The translations under genes and the position numbers were made by a program. The notes under the pieces are model-generated. The model made no database searches. It had not been told where the DNA came from and saw only the letters and a list, made by a program, of their open reading frames with translations. From positions 20,813 through 84,812 of the forward strand of contig DASYKU010000019.1 in NCBI GenBank assembly GCA_035995165.1: DNA of 64,000 nucleotides, written 5' to 3'. The DNA is from Mycobacteriales bacterium. Lineage in GTDB: Bacteria > Actinomycetota > Actinomycetes > Mycobacteriales > CADCTP01. Positions 26,219-35,462 of the stretch are shown piece after piece. Position 1 is the stretch's first letter. Each line of letters begins with the position of its first letter.

Positions 26219-27669
26219 GCACCGAGCCGGTCACCAGCCCACGCCAGGTGCCGGCCCCCGCCGGCCGCAGCCTCGCCGTCCTGCTGGTCGGCGCCTTCAT
26301 GGCGCTGCTCGACACGACCATCGTCAACGTCGCGCTGCCGAGCGTGCAGCAGGGCATCGGGGCGAGCTCCAGCCAGCTGGAGTGGGTCGTCTCCGGCTAC
26401 CTGCTCGCGCTCGGGCTGGCGCTGATCCCGGCCGGCCGGATCGGCGACCGCATCGGCCACCACCGGCTCTACGTCGCCGGCCTGGCCTGCTTCACCGCCG
26501 CCAGCCTGGCCTGCGGGCTGGCCCGCAGCCCGGGCCAGCTCATCGCCGCCCGGGTCGTGCAGGGCCTCGGGGCGGGCGTGTTCTTCCCGGCCATCGCCGC
26601 CCTGATCCAGTTGCTGTACGCGGGACCCGCCCGGGGCAAGGCGTTCGGCGCGCTCGGCGCGGTCATCGGGCTGTCGACCGCGCTCGGCCCGCTGGCCGGC
26701 GGGCTGCTCATCCAGGTCGCCGGGGCCGACGACGGCTGGCGCTGGGTATTCCTGGTGAACGTGCCGATCGGGCTGGTCGGCGTCCCGCTGGCCTGGGCGC
26801 TGCTGCCCCGCGACTCGGCCCGCCACGGCCACCGGCAGGCGGTCGACGGCGTGGGTGTCGCGCTGCTCACGGCCGCCCTGCTGGCCCTGCTGGTGCCGCT
26901 GATCGAGGGGCAGCGCCGCGGCTGGCCGGCCTGGACGTACGCGACGCTGGCCGCCTCGGCCGTGCTGCTGGTGGTGCTGGGCTGGTGGCTGGTGCGGGTG
27001 GAGCGGCGCGGCGGCGACCCGCTGGTGTCCCCGCGCCTGCTCCGGCAGCGCTCGTTCGCGGCCGGCACCGTCCTCGCCCTCGTCTACTTCGCCGGCTTCA
27101 CCAGCGTGTTCTTCGCGCTGTCGATCCTCTGGCAGACCGGCCTCGGGCACAGCGCGCTCTCGGCCGGGCTGGTGCTGCTGCCGTTCCCGGTCGGGTCGCT
27201 GATCACGGCCGCCTTCTCGGACCGCTTCTCCGCCCGCCTCGGCCGTACGGTGCTGGTGCTCGGGTGCTCGATGCTCGCTGCCGGGCTGGCCGCCGTGCTG
27301 GTGATCCTGGAGGTCACCGCGCCGTCGCCGGCCGGCTGGCAGCTGGTGCTGCCGCTGGCGATCGCCGGGCTCGGGAACGGGTTGTTCATCGCGCCGAACA
27401 TCGACTTCGTCCTGTCGGCCGTGCCGCCGCGGGAGGCCGGGGCGGCCAGCGGGGTGCTCAACACCGGCCAGCGGATCGGCTCGTCCATCGGGATCGCGGT
27501 GATCGGCACGATCCTGTTCGGCACGCTGCACGTCGCCGGCCCGCAGGACGTCGCCCGCGCCTTCATCCACAGCGCCGAGCTGGCCACCGGGGCCAGCGTG
27601 GCGATGGTGCTGGTGGCGCTGGCGCTGATCTTCGCGCTGCCGCGGCGGCTGAAGCACGCATGGCAGTGA
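26215..27669 (+). CDS. MFS transporter, DHA2 (EmrB/QacA) family drug efflux pump
   Basis: This 484-residue protein has about 14 hydrophobic segments. The DHA2 motif 'LDTTIVNVALPSVQ' lies in helix 1, motif A-like 'GRIGDRIGHHRLY' between helices 2 and 3, and 'GPLAGGLL' in helix 5. Such pumps expel lipophilic drugs by proton antiport. A GGAGG site precedes the ATG, which overlaps the padR stop, so regulator and pump form an operon. Confidence 0.93.
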   Translation: MSTEPVTSPRQVPAPAGRSLAVLLVGAFMALLDTTIVNVALPSVQQGIGASSSQLEWVVSGYLLALGLALIPAGRIGDRIGHHRLYVAGLACFTAASLACGLARSPGQLIAARVVQGLGAGVFFPAIAALIQLLYAGPARGKAFGALGAVIGLSTALGPLAGGLLIQVAGADDGWRWVFLVNVPIGLVGVPLAWALLPRDSARHGHRQAVDGVGVALLTAALLALLVPLIEGQRRGWPAWTYATLAASAVLLVVLGWWLVRVERRGGDPLVSPRLLRQRSFAAGTVLALVYFAGFTSVFFALSILWQTGLGHSALSAGLVLLPFPVGSLITAAFSDRFSARLGRTVLVLGCSMLAAGLAAVLVILEVTAPSPAGWQLVLPLAIAGLGNGLFIAPNIDFVLSAVPPREAGAASGVLNTGQRIGSSIGIAVIGTILFGTLHVAGPQDVARAFIHSAELATGASVAMVLVALALIFALPRRLKHAWQ

Positions 27670-27693
27670 GCCGGACGTGGTAGTCAGCGCGAC

Positions 27694-28662
27694 GTGAGCG
27701 ACATCCGGACCGGCATCTCGGGCTGGCGGTACCCGCCCTGGCGCGGCGTCTTCTACCCGCCCGGCCTGCCCCAGCGCCGCGAGCTGGAGTACGCCTCCCG
27801 CCGGCTGCGCACGATCGAGATCAACGGCTCCTTCTACTCGCTGCAGCGGCCGGAGTCGTACGCGCGGTGGGCGGCCGAGACGCCCGACGACTTCCTGTTC
27901 GCGGTGAAGGGGCCGCGCTTCGTCACGCACATGAAGAAGCTGGCCGGGGTCGAGGCGCCGCTGGCCAACTTCTTCGCCTCCGGCGTGCTGGCGCTCGGGG
28001 CCAAGCTCGGGCCGGTGCTCTGGCAGCTGCCGCCCACCCTCGGGTACGACGCCGAGCGGCTGAGCCGGTTCTTCGCCCAGCTCCCCCGCACGACCGGCGA
28101 GGCGGCGGCGCTCGCGGCCGGGCACGATGAGCGGATGGAGGGCCGGGCGTTGCTCACTGCCGCGGTCGACCGGCCGCTGCGGCACGCGCTGGAGGTCCGG
28201 CACGGCTCGTACGAACGGGCCGAGTTCGTCGAGCTGCTGCGGGCGCACGACGTCGCGCTGGTGGTCGCGGACACGGCCGGGAAGTGGCCGGCGCTGCTCG
28301 ACGTCACCGCGGATCACGTCTACGTCCGGCTGCACGGCCACGAGGAGCTGTACGTCAGCGGCTACGACCCGCCCGCGCTGGAGCACTGGGCGGCCCGGAT
28401 CCGGACCTGGGCCGCCGGCGGCACGCCGGCGGACGGCACCACGCTGGCGCCGCCGGCCCCGCGGCAGGACCGGGACGTCGTCGTCTACTTCGACAACGAC
28501 GTCAAGGTCCGGGCGCCGTTCGACGCGATCGGTCTCGCCGGCCGGCTCGGTGTCTCGCCGCCGGAGGACCCGACGCTGCCGGTCGGCCGCCATCGCGAGG
28601 TCGAGGAGGAGGCCCGCACCGAGTGGCCCGGCATCGCCCGCACCGCCCGCACCGACCCCTGA
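27694..28662 (+). CDS. DUF72 family protein
   Basis: This 322-residue TIM-barrel-like protein has the DUF72 hallmarks: 'GISGWRYPPWRGVFYP' at the N-terminus, 'EINGSFYSLQRPESYARWA', 'FLFAVKGPRFVTH' and a C-terminal 'YVRLHGHEELY' with 'YFDNDVKVRAPFDA'. The biochemical role is unsettled; family members have been linked to nucleic-acid metabolism. It converges with the PPOX-like gene, with seven bases between stops. Confidence 0.9.
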   Translation: MSDIRTGISGWRYPPWRGVFYPPGLPQRRELEYASRRLRTIEINGSFYSLQRPESYARWAAETPDDFLFAVKGPRFVTHMKKLAGVEAPLANFFASGVLALGAKLGPVLWQLPPTLGYDAERLSRFFAQLPRTTGEAAALAAGHDERMEGRALLTAAVDRPLRHALEVRHGSYERAEFVELLRAHDVALVVADTAGKWPALLDVTADHVYVRLHGHEELYVSGYDPPALEHWAARIRTWAAGGTPADGTTLAPPAPRQDRDVVVYFDNDVKVRAPFDAIGLAGRLGVSPPEDPTLPVGRHREVEEEARTEWPGIARTARTDP

Positions 28663-28669
28663 CCTCCCT

Positions 28670-29167
28670 TCAGGTGCGGGCGCGGCGGCGGTAACCGACC
28701 CCCTCGTGCCAGGACTCGATGACCATGTGCGGCAGCTCGATGTGCACCAGCACGACCTCGGTCGGCTCGATCCGGAACAGGTCGGACCCGTCCGGCTCCG
28801 GCGCCGGATCGGGCCTCCCGTACGCGGTCCAGAACGCGGCCAGCTCGGCCGGGTCGGTGACCAGCACCGCCCGGCCGGCGAACTTCGCGTCCCCGGGCCA
28901 GGACTCCGGGTCGCTCTCGTCCGCGTCCTCGGACTGGGAGTGGAACGCGACCCGGGGATCGCGCCGCAGGTCCCGCCCCTTCACCGCGTCCGGCATCGAG
29001 CCGGTGAACACGTCGTCGCCGGCGAACTGGATCTCCGCCCCGCTGATCCGCGGCGATCCGTCGCCGCGCACCGTCGCCATCGTCTTGTGCTTGTGCCGGT
29101 CGAGCACGGCCCGCACCCGGGCCGCGAACTCCGGTGCATCCTTCTCGAACTCCGCCCACCGCGCCAT
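28670..29167 (-). CDS. Pyridoxamine 5'-phosphate oxidase-fold (PPOX) family protein
   Basis: This 165-residue protein has a split-barrel flavin-binding fold with 'HKTMATVRGDGSPRISGAEIQF' near the N-terminus, 'GRDLRRDPRVAFHSQ' and 'KFAGRAVLV'. Such proteins bind FMN, F420 or heme and reduce or oxidise small molecules. The cofactor cannot be decided here. It is divergent from the gene at 29198, with about 30 bases between starts. Confidence 0.82.
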   Translation of the reverse strand: MARWAEFEKDAPEFAARVRAVLDRHKHKTMATVRGDGSPRISGAEIQFAGDDVFTGSMPDAVKGRDLRRDPRVAFHSQSEDADESDPESWPGDAKFAGRAVLVTDPAELAAFWTAYGRPDPAPEPDGSDLFRIEPTEVVLVHIELPHMVIESWHEGVGYRRRART

Positions 29168-29197
29168 GGCCCCATCCTGCCGAGGAGCACCGACGAA

Positions 29198-29797
29198 ATG
29201 GACCCCTTCGAGCGGCTCGCGGACGCGACCCGGCGACTGGCCGAGCTGACCCGCGACCGCGCCCGCACCGGGCGTACGCACCAGGACGCCGACGACGAGA
29301 CCGGCACGGTCGCGACCGACGGCGCGCTCGCCTTCGACCCGGTGCCGCTGCTGCGGGCGCTGGACTCTGCCGGCGCCCGGGTCTGCGTGATCGGCCAGGT
29401 CGCCGGCATCCTGCACGGCTCGGCCGAGCTGACCGGCGACCTCGACCTGCTCTGGGACGGCGACCCGGGCGCGGCACCGGCGCTGGCGGCGGGATTCGCG
29501 GCCGCCGGCGTCACGCTCACCGACGACGACGGCACCCCGGTCGGACCCGGCGGGCTCGCGCGGCCGAAGGTGCTCTTCACCGGCCCGACCGCGACCGGGG
29601 ACTGCTGCACGCCCGCGCTGCCCTGGGGCGACCTGCCGGTCACGGCGTACCTGGACCGCTGCGAGGTCGCGACCGGACCGGACCTCACGCTGCGCTGGCT
29701 CCGCCTGGAGGACCTGATCGCGATGCGCCGGGCGGTCGGCCGGCCCAAGGACCGGCGCCGGGCGGCCGAGCTGGCGGCACTGCGGGGAGAACCCTGA
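29198..29797 (+). CDS. Nucleotidyltransferase-like hypothetical protein
   Basis: This 199-residue protein has a central segment 'VIGQVAGILHGSAELTGDLDLLW' that matches the G-G/S and D-x-D pattern of the AbiEii/MNT nucleotidyltransferase superfamily. A later 'LRLEDLIAMRRAVGRPKD' resembles their conserved Lys/Arg helix. An acidic N-terminal extension of ~55 residues precedes the domain. Such proteins transfer NMPs in toxin-antitoxin or antibiotic-modifying roles. No antitoxin partner is adjacent. GAGGAG precedes the ATG. Confidence 0.7.
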   Translation: MDPFERLADATRRLAELTRDRARTGRTHQDADDETGTVATDGALAFDPVPLLRALDSAGARVCVIGQVAGILHGSAELTGDLDLLWDGDPGAAPALAAGFAAAGVTLTDDDGTPVGPGGLARPKVLFTGPTATGDCCTPALPWGDLPVTAYLDRCEVATGPDLTLRWLRLEDLIAMRRAVGRPKDRRRAAELAALRGEP

Positions 29798-29901
29798 GGC
29801 GGGGAATCCGGGTCCGGGTCCGGGCTGTCCCCGATGTGGCGGGGGTCGGTCCCGGCGCACTCTGGATCCCGTCACCGAGACAAGGAAATGAGGGAATCAC
29901 C

Positions 29902-30159
29902 GTGAACGAGATCCACGCCCGGTTCGCGCAGGAGGGTCTGGTGCGGCCGCGCGAGGGCCGCGTGCTCGCCGGCGTGGTGGCCGGTCTGGGCCGCCGCTTC
30001 GGCATCGACCCCTGGCCCGCCCGGCTGCTGTTCATCCTGATCCTGCTCGTCATCCCGGGCAGCCAGATCCTGATCTACCCGCTGCTGTGGCTGCTGATGC
30101 CGCGCGAGACCGCCGCTCCGGCAGCTCCCTTCGGTCCGGCCGACCCCAGCGTCGCCTGA
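29902..30159 (+). CDS. PspC domain membrane protein
   Basis: This 85-residue protein has one PspC domain: 'RPREGRVLAGVVAGLGRRFGID' followed by a hydrophobic helix of ~25 residues and 'LLWLLMPRE'. PspC proteins sense envelope stress, and the stand-alone short form is common in actinobacteria. GTG start with an upstream GAGGGA. It ends before a strong terminator. Confidence 0.88.
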   Translation: MNEIHARFAQEGLVRPREGRVLAGVVAGLGRRFGIDPWPARLLFILILLVIPGSQILIYPLLWLLMPRETAAPAAPFGPADPSVA

Positions 30160-30171
30160 CCACCACCCCAC

Positions 30172-30204
30172 GGACGGCCCGGACCGAGCAGGTCCGGGCC
30201 GTCC
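30172..30204 (+). terminator. Intrinsic terminator after the PspC gene
   Basis: A 14-bp perfect stem (30172-30185 with 30191-30204) and a 5-base loop lie 12 bases after the stop. Confidence 0.8.
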
Positions 30205-30322
30205 GGTCCATCCGATGCCGAAACATCACCGCACGGTTTTGTCGCTGACTGTCGGTGCGGTAAAGGGCATGCAAGTATCCCCAAGTCCGGACCAATGACG
30301 GTCCGACGACAAAGGGGGTTCG

Positions 30323-31906
30323 ATGCGTCTACCCACCCGGTCGCGGGCACGAGCGGCCACGATGATCGCGCTGCTCGCCGCCGGCTCGGTCGTGCTGTCC
30401 GCCACCCCGGCGTACGCCGCCAAGGCCGCCGCCAACACCACGCTCGGCACCAAGCTGGCCCGCGAGGTCACGGTCAACGGCGTCAACCGGCACCTGATCG
30501 CGCTGCAGCGGATCGCCGACACCAACGGCGGCACCCGCGCCGCGAGCACGCCGGGCCACGAGGCCTCGGCCACGTACGTGCACGACAAGCTGGCCGCCGC
30601 CGGCTGGAACGTCACCTACCAGGACTTCGACTACGAGTTCGCGGTCGAGACCGAGTCCTTCACCGAGGTCGCGCCGACGCCGCGCAGCGCCCCGACGATC
30701 GACATCATGGAGTTCTCCCCGCAGACCCCGGACGGCGGCATCACCGCGCCGCTCGCCGTGGTCCCGAACGGGCAGAACCCGACGGGCCCCGGCTGCGTCG
30801 CGACGGACTTCGCCGGTGCCACCTACACCGGCACGATCGCGCTGATCCAGCGCGGCGGCTGCGCCTTCGCGCTCAAGGCGCAGAACGCGGCCGCCGCCGG
30901 TGCGGTCGGCGTCGTCATCTACAACAACGCCGCGAACCCGGACGAGGAGATCAACGGCACGCTCGGGACCGAGGCGGACGCCCGCGTCCCGACCGGCGGC
31001 ATCACTCGCGCCGAGGGCGAGCTGTTCGTCGCCGATGCGGCCGCCGGCCCGGCCACGGTGAACCTGGTCCTGCAGTCCCGCCCGGAGACCCGGACCAGCC
31101 GCAACGTCGTCGCCGAGACGCCGGGCGGCCGGGCGGACAACGTGGTGATGGCGGGCGCCCACCTGGACAGCGTCCCCGCGGGCCCGGGCATCAACGACAA
31201 CGGCACGGGCAGCGCCGCGCTGCTCGAGCTCGGCCTGAAGCTGGCCGACGAGAAGGTGAAGAACAAGGTGCGGCTGGCGTTCTGGAGCGCCGAGGAGCTG
31301 GGCCTGCTCGGGTCCCAGGCGTACGTCGACACGCTGTCGTTCGAGCAGCAGCTCGACATCGCGCTCTACCTGAACTTCGACATGATCGGCTCGCCGAACT
31401 GGGGCGAGTTCGTCTACGACGGCGACGACTCCGACGGCGAGGGCGCCGGGCCGGGGCCGTTCGGCTCGGCTCAGATCGAGTCGCTGCTCACCGGTTACCT
31501 GAGCGGCGCCAAGGCCGTGCCGACCGAGGGCACCGACTTCGACGGACGCTCGGACTACGGGCCGTTCATCGCGGTCGGCATCCCGTCCGGCGGCACGTTC
31601 ACCGGGGCCGAGGGGATCAAGACGCCGGAGCAGGCGGCGAAGTGGGGCGGCACGGCCGCGATCGCGTACGACGTCTGCTACCACCAGGCCTGCGACAACC
31701 TGGGCAACGTGAACCGGCCGATCCTGGACAAGAACGCGGACACGGTCGCGTTCACGGTCGGGCGGTACGCGCTGGACACCAGCGACATCAACGGTGTCGG
31801 CGCCCGCGGCGCGGCGGCGACCAGGGCAGCGGCGAAGGCCAGGGCCGCCCGAGCGGTCACCGCGGCGACCCGGGCCGCACCGGCCCCGAATGGCGCCGCG
31901 GCGTAA
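30323..31906 (+). CDS. Secreted M28 family aminopeptidase with PA domain
   Basis: This 527-residue zinc exopeptidase has a Sec signal peptide (cleavage near 'AYA-AKA', residue ~33). A PA insertion domain follows (about 125-250, 'GTIALIQRGGCAFALKAQNA'). The di-zinc catalytic domain has 'GAHLDSV', 'GINDNGTG', 'SAEELGLLGS' with the Glu pair, 'DMIGS' and 'CYHQACD'. It resembles Streptomyces aminopeptidases. The C-terminal ~45 residues are an Ala/Arg-rich tail. AAAGGGGG precedes the ATG. Twin hairpins follow. Confidence 0.94.
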   Translation: MRLPTRSRARAATMIALLAAGSVVLSATPAYAAKAAANTTLGTKLAREVTVNGVNRHLIALQRIADTNGGTRAASTPGHEASATYVHDKLAAAGWNVTYQDFDYEFAVETESFTEVAPTPRSAPTIDIMEFSPQTPDGGITAPLAVVPNGQNPTGPGCVATDFAGATYTGTIALIQRGGCAFALKAQNAAAAGAVGVVIYNNAANPDEEINGTLGTEADARVPTGGITRAEGELFVADAAAGPATVNLVLQSRPETRTSRNVVAETPGGRADNVVMAGAHLDSVPAGPGINDNGTGSAALLELGLKLADEKVKNKVRLAFWSAEELGLLGSQAYVDTLSFEQQLDIALYLNFDMIGSPNWGEFVYDGDDSDGEGAGPGPFGSAQIESLLTGYLSGAKAVPTEGTDFDGRSDYGPFIAVGIPSGGTFTGAEGIKTPEQAAKWGGTAAIAYDVCYHQACDNLGNVNRPILDKNADTVAFTVGRYALDTSDINGVGARGAAATRAAAKARAARAVTAATRAAPAPNGAAA

Positions 31907-31915
31907 CGGGACCCG

Positions 31916-31947
31916 GGCCGTCCGGGACCACCTGGCCCCGGACGGCC
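31916..31947 (+). terminator. Intrinsic terminator after the M28 peptidase gene
   Basis: GGCCGTCCGGG (31916-31926) pairs perfectly with CCCGGACGGCC (31937-31947) across a 10-base loop, ten bases after the stop. Confidence 0.65.
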
Positions 31948-32092
31948 GGACCCCCGGGACCGAGCCGTCCGGACCCCGAGCCGGGCCGTCCGCTGATTTG
32001 GCTCCCCGAACGCCGGATCTCCGGGTAAGGTAAAGCTCGTGCCATAAACGCCAAGTCCCAGTCAAGGCGAGGACGGCACAGCGCCCAGGCGG

Positions 32093-32191
32093 GCGGCCGG
32101 ATCCCCACGGTCCGGCCGCACCGGGGTCCGCCGGGGCGCGTGCAGGATGCGGTAAGGCGGGCGGCCCGGATCCCCACGATCCGGGCCGCCC
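32093..32191. repeat. Two related hairpins between convergent genes
   Basis: Hairpin 1 spans 32093-32119 (9-bp stem). Hairpin 2 spans 32159-32191 (14-bp perfect stem, loop CCCAC). Both are built around the same string GGATCCCCACG and look like duplicated copies. They sit between the M28 peptidase and the ycnI-like gene, and probably terminate the latter from the minus strand. Confidence 0.6.
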
Positions 32192-32231
32192 TCAGGCCCA
32201 CTCACGCCAACCGCGCGAATGGGACGTCAGG

Positions 32232-32975
32232 CTATCCGGCGGGCGGACCCGTCCGGCGTCGGGCGGCGATCACGATCCCACCCAGAATTACCACGCCGAT
32301 CAGCACTCCGCCGAAAAGCCACTCGGCTGCGGCACCGGCGCCGCCGTCCTCGGCGGCCTCCGTGACCGGCGTCGCGGCCGGGCTCGAGGCGGCCGCGGTG
32401 CTCGGCGCGGGGGCCGTCGTGGCCGGCGCGGCCGTCGTCGGCGCCGGCGCGGTGGCCCGCGGCAGCACCGTCGCCCCGGCCGCCGCCTTCGTCAGCGCCA
32501 CGATCGGCGCGGGCTGGTCCGGCTCCGGCACCGACGCCGAGGGCACCTCGATCCAGGCGTCCTGCGTGCCGTCCGCGTACGACTGGACGGTCTTGAGCAC
32601 CAGCCGCTCTCCGGCCGGCAGCTGCCGGACCCGCAGGCCCAGCCGCAGCGACCGCCCGACCGGCAGCGCCGGCCCGGCCACGGTCGCGACCCCGCCGGAG
32701 CCGGTCAGCCGCCACCCGCTCGGCCCGGAGGCCAGCCGCAGATCGGCCGGCACCAGCCCGGACGGCAGCTGGATCCGTACGCCGGTGATCCCGGACGTGC
32801 TCGACTCGGCCTCGGCGGTCATGGTCAGCAGGACGTTCGTGGCCAGGGCCCGGGCCGGTGCGGCCTCGACCTCGACGTGGGCCAGGGCTGGGCCGGCAGC
32901 GGCAACGACGGTGGCGGCGCCGGCGAGCAGCACCACGACGCAGCGGCGAACGGTGGGGGCGATCGTCACATCCAC
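32232..32975 (-). CDS. YcnI-like (DUF1775) copper-binding membrane protein
   Basis: This 247-residue exported protein has a signal peptide ending 'GPALA', after which the mature chain begins with His ('HVEVEA'). This matches the N-terminal His of the YcnI copper site. The DUF1775 domain fills about residues 33-160. An Ala/Pro/Thr-rich linker then leads to a C-terminal membrane helix and a basic tail. GTG starts at 32975 or 32969 are both possible. Copper handling is inferred from the family; no copC/copD gene is adjacent. Confidence 0.82.
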   Translation of the reverse strand: MDVTIAPTVRRCVVVLLAGAATVVAAAGPALAHVEVEAAPARALATNVLLTMTAEAESSTSGITGVRIQLPSGLVPADLRLASGPSGWRLTGSGGVATVAGPALPVGRSLRLGLRVRQLPAGERLVLKTVQSYADGTQDAWIEVPSASVPEPDQPAPIVALTKAAAGATVLPRATAPAPTTAAPATTAPAPSTAAASSPAATPVTEAAEDGGAGAAAEWLFGGVLIGVVILGGIVIAARRRTGPPAG

Positions 32976-33007
32976 CAAGGTCGTTCCCGCGGCCCGAACG
33001 GTTCCCG

Positions 33008-34108
33008 CTACAAGTGCATCAGTTGGTGCACCTCGGCCAGGGTCTTGCGGGCCGTGGTGCGGGCGATCTCGTTGCCCCGGTCCAGGACGTCCCGGACGAT
33101 CGACGGGTCCGCGGCCAGCTCCGTGCGCCGGGCCCGGATCGGCCGGAAGTGCTCGTTGACCGCCTCGGTCACGTACGCCTTGAGCTTGGCCGAGCCGCCC
33201 GCCCCGATCTCGTCCGCGACCGCCTGCGGGGTGGTGCCCGCGGCGAGCGCGGCCAGCAGCAGCAGGTTGGCCACGTTCGACCGGCCGAGCGGGTCGTACG
33301 CGATGTGCGGGTCGGAGTCGGTGACCGCCTTCTTCAGCACCGCGGCCGTGGTCGACTCGTCGTCGCGGATGAAGACCGCGTTGCGGGCGCTCTTGCCCAT
33401 CTTCCTGCCGTCGGTGCCCAGCAGCATCGGGGCCTCGCCGAACAGCAGCGTCGGCTCGTCGAAATACCGCTTCTTCTTCGAGTACGTCCGGTTGAAGCGG
33501 CGCGCGATCTTGCGGGTGATCTCCACGTGCGGCAGCTGGTCGCGGCCGCCCGGCACCAGGTTGCCGTGGCAGAACAGGATGTCCGCGGCCTGGTGCACCG
33601 GGTAGTTGAACATCAGCCCGGTCACGTTGCCGGCGCCGAGCGTCTCGATCTCGGTCTTCACCGTCGGGTTCCGGTCGATCTCGCTGACCGAGACCAGCGA
33701 CAGGAACGGCAGCATGAGCTGGTTGAGCTCGGGCACCTGGCTGTGCCGGAAGGCCAGCCCGCGCTCGCTCTGGATGTCGAGCCCGACCGCGAGGTAGTCC
33801 AGCACGATCTCGGTCATCGAGTCCTGCAGCGCGGTAGACCCGGCCCGGTCGGTCAGGGCCTGGTAGTCCGCGAGCAGCAGCCAGGTCTCCACCCCGTACG
33901 ACTGGACCTCGACCCGGCGCTGCAGGCTGCCGAAGTAGTGCCCGAGGTGCAGCGGGCCGGTCGGCCGCTCGCCGGTGAGGACGCGGAACTTCTCCGGCGA
34001 CTCCTTCAGCCGGGCCCACGCGTCCGCCGACAGCTTCTCGGCCGCGTGCAGGCTGTCCTCCGCCGCGGACTCGTGGAACAGGCGGTCGGTGACGGCGGAC
34101 TCACTCAC
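33008..34108 (-). CDS. trpS: Tryptophanyl-tRNA synthetase
   Basis: This 366-residue class I synthetase charges tRNA-Trp. The HIGH-type motif is 'GPLHLGHYFGSL' near residue 43 and the KMSKS-type loop is 'GRKMGKSARNA'. 'LLADYQALTDR' and 'PVHQAADILF' match tryptophanyl enzymes. GTG start at 34108. It ends 32 bases before the ycnI-like gene. Confidence 0.94.
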   Translation of the reverse strand: MSESAVTDRLFHESAAEDSLHAAEKLSADAWARLKESPEKFRVLTGERPTGPLHLGHYFGSLQRRVEVQSYGVETWLLLADYQALTDRAGSTALQDSMTEIVLDYLAVGLDIQSERGLAFRHSQVPELNQLMLPFLSLVSVSEIDRNPTVKTEIETLGAGNVTGLMFNYPVHQAADILFCHGNLVPGGRDQLPHVEITRKIARRFNRTYSKKKRYFDEPTLLFGEAPMLLGTDGRKMGKSARNAVFIRDDESTTAAVLKKAVTDSDPHIAYDPLGRSNVANLLLLAALAAGTTPQAVADEIGAGGSAKLKAYVTEAVNEHFRPIRARRTELAADPSIVRDVLDRGNEIARTTARKTLAEVHQLMHL

Positions 34109-34138
34109 ACACCAACCGTACCGGGGCAGGATGCGGGC

Positions 34139-34486
34139 ATGAGCCCCGAGGACCTGTTGCGGCACTGCCTGGCCAAGCCGGGCGCCTGGGAGGACCAGCC
34201 CTGGGAGGGCGATGTGGTCGCCAAGGTCGGGTCGAAGATCTTCGCCTTCCTCGGCGCGGACACCCTCGGCCTGAAGTGCGGCCGGACCCGGGCCGAGGCC
34301 GACGAGTGGCTGGCCCGCTACCCGGACGACGCCACCGTGATGGCCTACATCGGCCGGTACGGCTGGAACACGCTGCGGCTGCGCGGCGCGATCGGCGAGG
34401 ACGAGCTCCTGGAGGCCCTCGACGCCTCGTACCAGGACGTCGTCGCCCGGCTGCCGAAGAAGGAGCGGCCGGCTCAGGTCCGGTAG
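34139..34486 (+). CDS. MmcQ/YjbR family protein
   Basis: This 115-residue protein has the YjbR fold: 'LLRHCLAKPGAWEDQPW', 'KVGSKIFAFLG' and 'GRYGWNTLRL'. It is a CyaY-like DNA-binding or structural domain, and no firm role is known. GCAGGA precedes the ATG, and it diverges from trpS across 30 bases. Confidence 0.88.
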   Translation: MSPEDLLRHCLAKPGAWEDQPWEGDVVAKVGSKIFAFLGADTLGLKCGRTRAEADEWLARYPDDATVMAYIGRYGWNTLRLRGAIGEDELLEALDASYQDVVARLPKKERPAQVR

Positions 34487-34630
34487 CGGATCCGGCAGTC
34501 CGGCAGCCGTTCGGCGATGGACTCCTGGAACCGCGGCCGGGGTGCCCGGGTCGGCGCGGATCACACGGCTACCCCGGCGCGCAGCGGGGTACCACTGGGC
34601 CTGACACCCCCGAGGAAGGGACCACCACCC

Positions 34631-35461
34631 GTGTCCGCAGTGCCCACCATCCTGCTCAACAACGGTGTCGAGATCCCGCAGCTCGGGTTCGGCGTCTTCC
34701 AGGTGCCGCCGGAGCAGACCGAGGAGGCGACCCGGACCGCGTTCGAGGTCGGCTACCGGCACGTCGACACCGCCGAGATGTACGGCAACGAGGAGGGCGT
34801 CGGGAAGGCCGTCCGCTCCTCCGGGCTCGGCCGGGACGAGGTCTTCGTCACCAGCAAGCTCAACAACGGCTTCCACGCCCCGGACGCCGCGCGGACGGCG
34901 TTCGACGGCACGCTGGCCGCGCTCGGCCTCGACCACGTCGACCTGTTCCTCATCCACTGGCCGCTGCCGGAGGTCGGCGACTACGTCGAGACCTGGCACG
35001 CACTGGAGGAGATCTACCGCTCCGGCCGGGCGCGCGCGATCGGCGTGTCCAACTTCCAGCCGCACCACCTGCGCCGGCTGCTGGCCGCCAGCGAGGTCGT
35101 GCCGGCGGTGAACCAGATCGAGGTGCACCCGTTCCTGGTCCAGGACGACGTCCGGGCGTTCGGAGCCGAGCACGGCATCGTCACCGAGGCCTGGTCGCCG
35201 ATCGCGCAGGGCCTGGTGCTGGACGACCCGGTGATCACGAACGTCGCCAAGCGGCTGGAGCGGACGCCGGCCCAGGTCACGCTGCGCTGGCACATCCAGC
35301 GCGGCGACGTCGTCTTCCCCAAGTCGGTCACCCGCTCCCGGGTCGAGGAGAACTTCGCACTCTTCGACTTCGAGCTGTCCGCGGACGACATGGCGGAGAT
35401 CACCGCGCTGAACCGGGACCAGCGCACCGGTCCGGACCCGGACACCATGAACAGCGTCTGA
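34631..35461 (+). CDS. Aldo/keto reductase
   Basis: This 276-residue NADPH-dependent carbonyl reductase has the TIM-barrel tetrad Asp ('GYRHVDTAEMYGNE'), Tyr, Lys ('VTSKLNN') and His ('LIHWPLP'). 'GVSNFQPHHL' and 'PKSVTRSR' bind the cofactor. It resembles 2,5-diketo-gluconate reductases. GTG start with GAGGAAGGG upstream. Substrate unknown. Confidence 0.93.
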   Translation: MSAVPTILLNNGVEIPQLGFGVFQVPPEQTEEATRTAFEVGYRHVDTAEMYGNEEGVGKAVRSSGLGRDEVFVTSKLNNGFHAPDAARTAFDGTLAALGLDHVDLFLIHWPLPEVGDYVETWHALEEIYRSGRARAIGVSNFQPHHLRRLLAASEVVPAVNQIEVHPFLVQDDVRAFGAEHGIVTEAWSPIAQGLVLDDPVITNVAKRLERTPAQVTLRWHIQRGDVVFPKSVTRSRVEENFALFDFELSADDMAEITALNRDQRTGPDPDTMNSV

Positions 35462-35462
35462 G

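Noticed and set aside
30230..30322. Possible riboswitch (c-di-AMP type) ahead of the M28 peptidase
   Set aside because: The region is short and I could not match conserved core elements; only an ordinary leader with a GGGGG ribosome site is visible.
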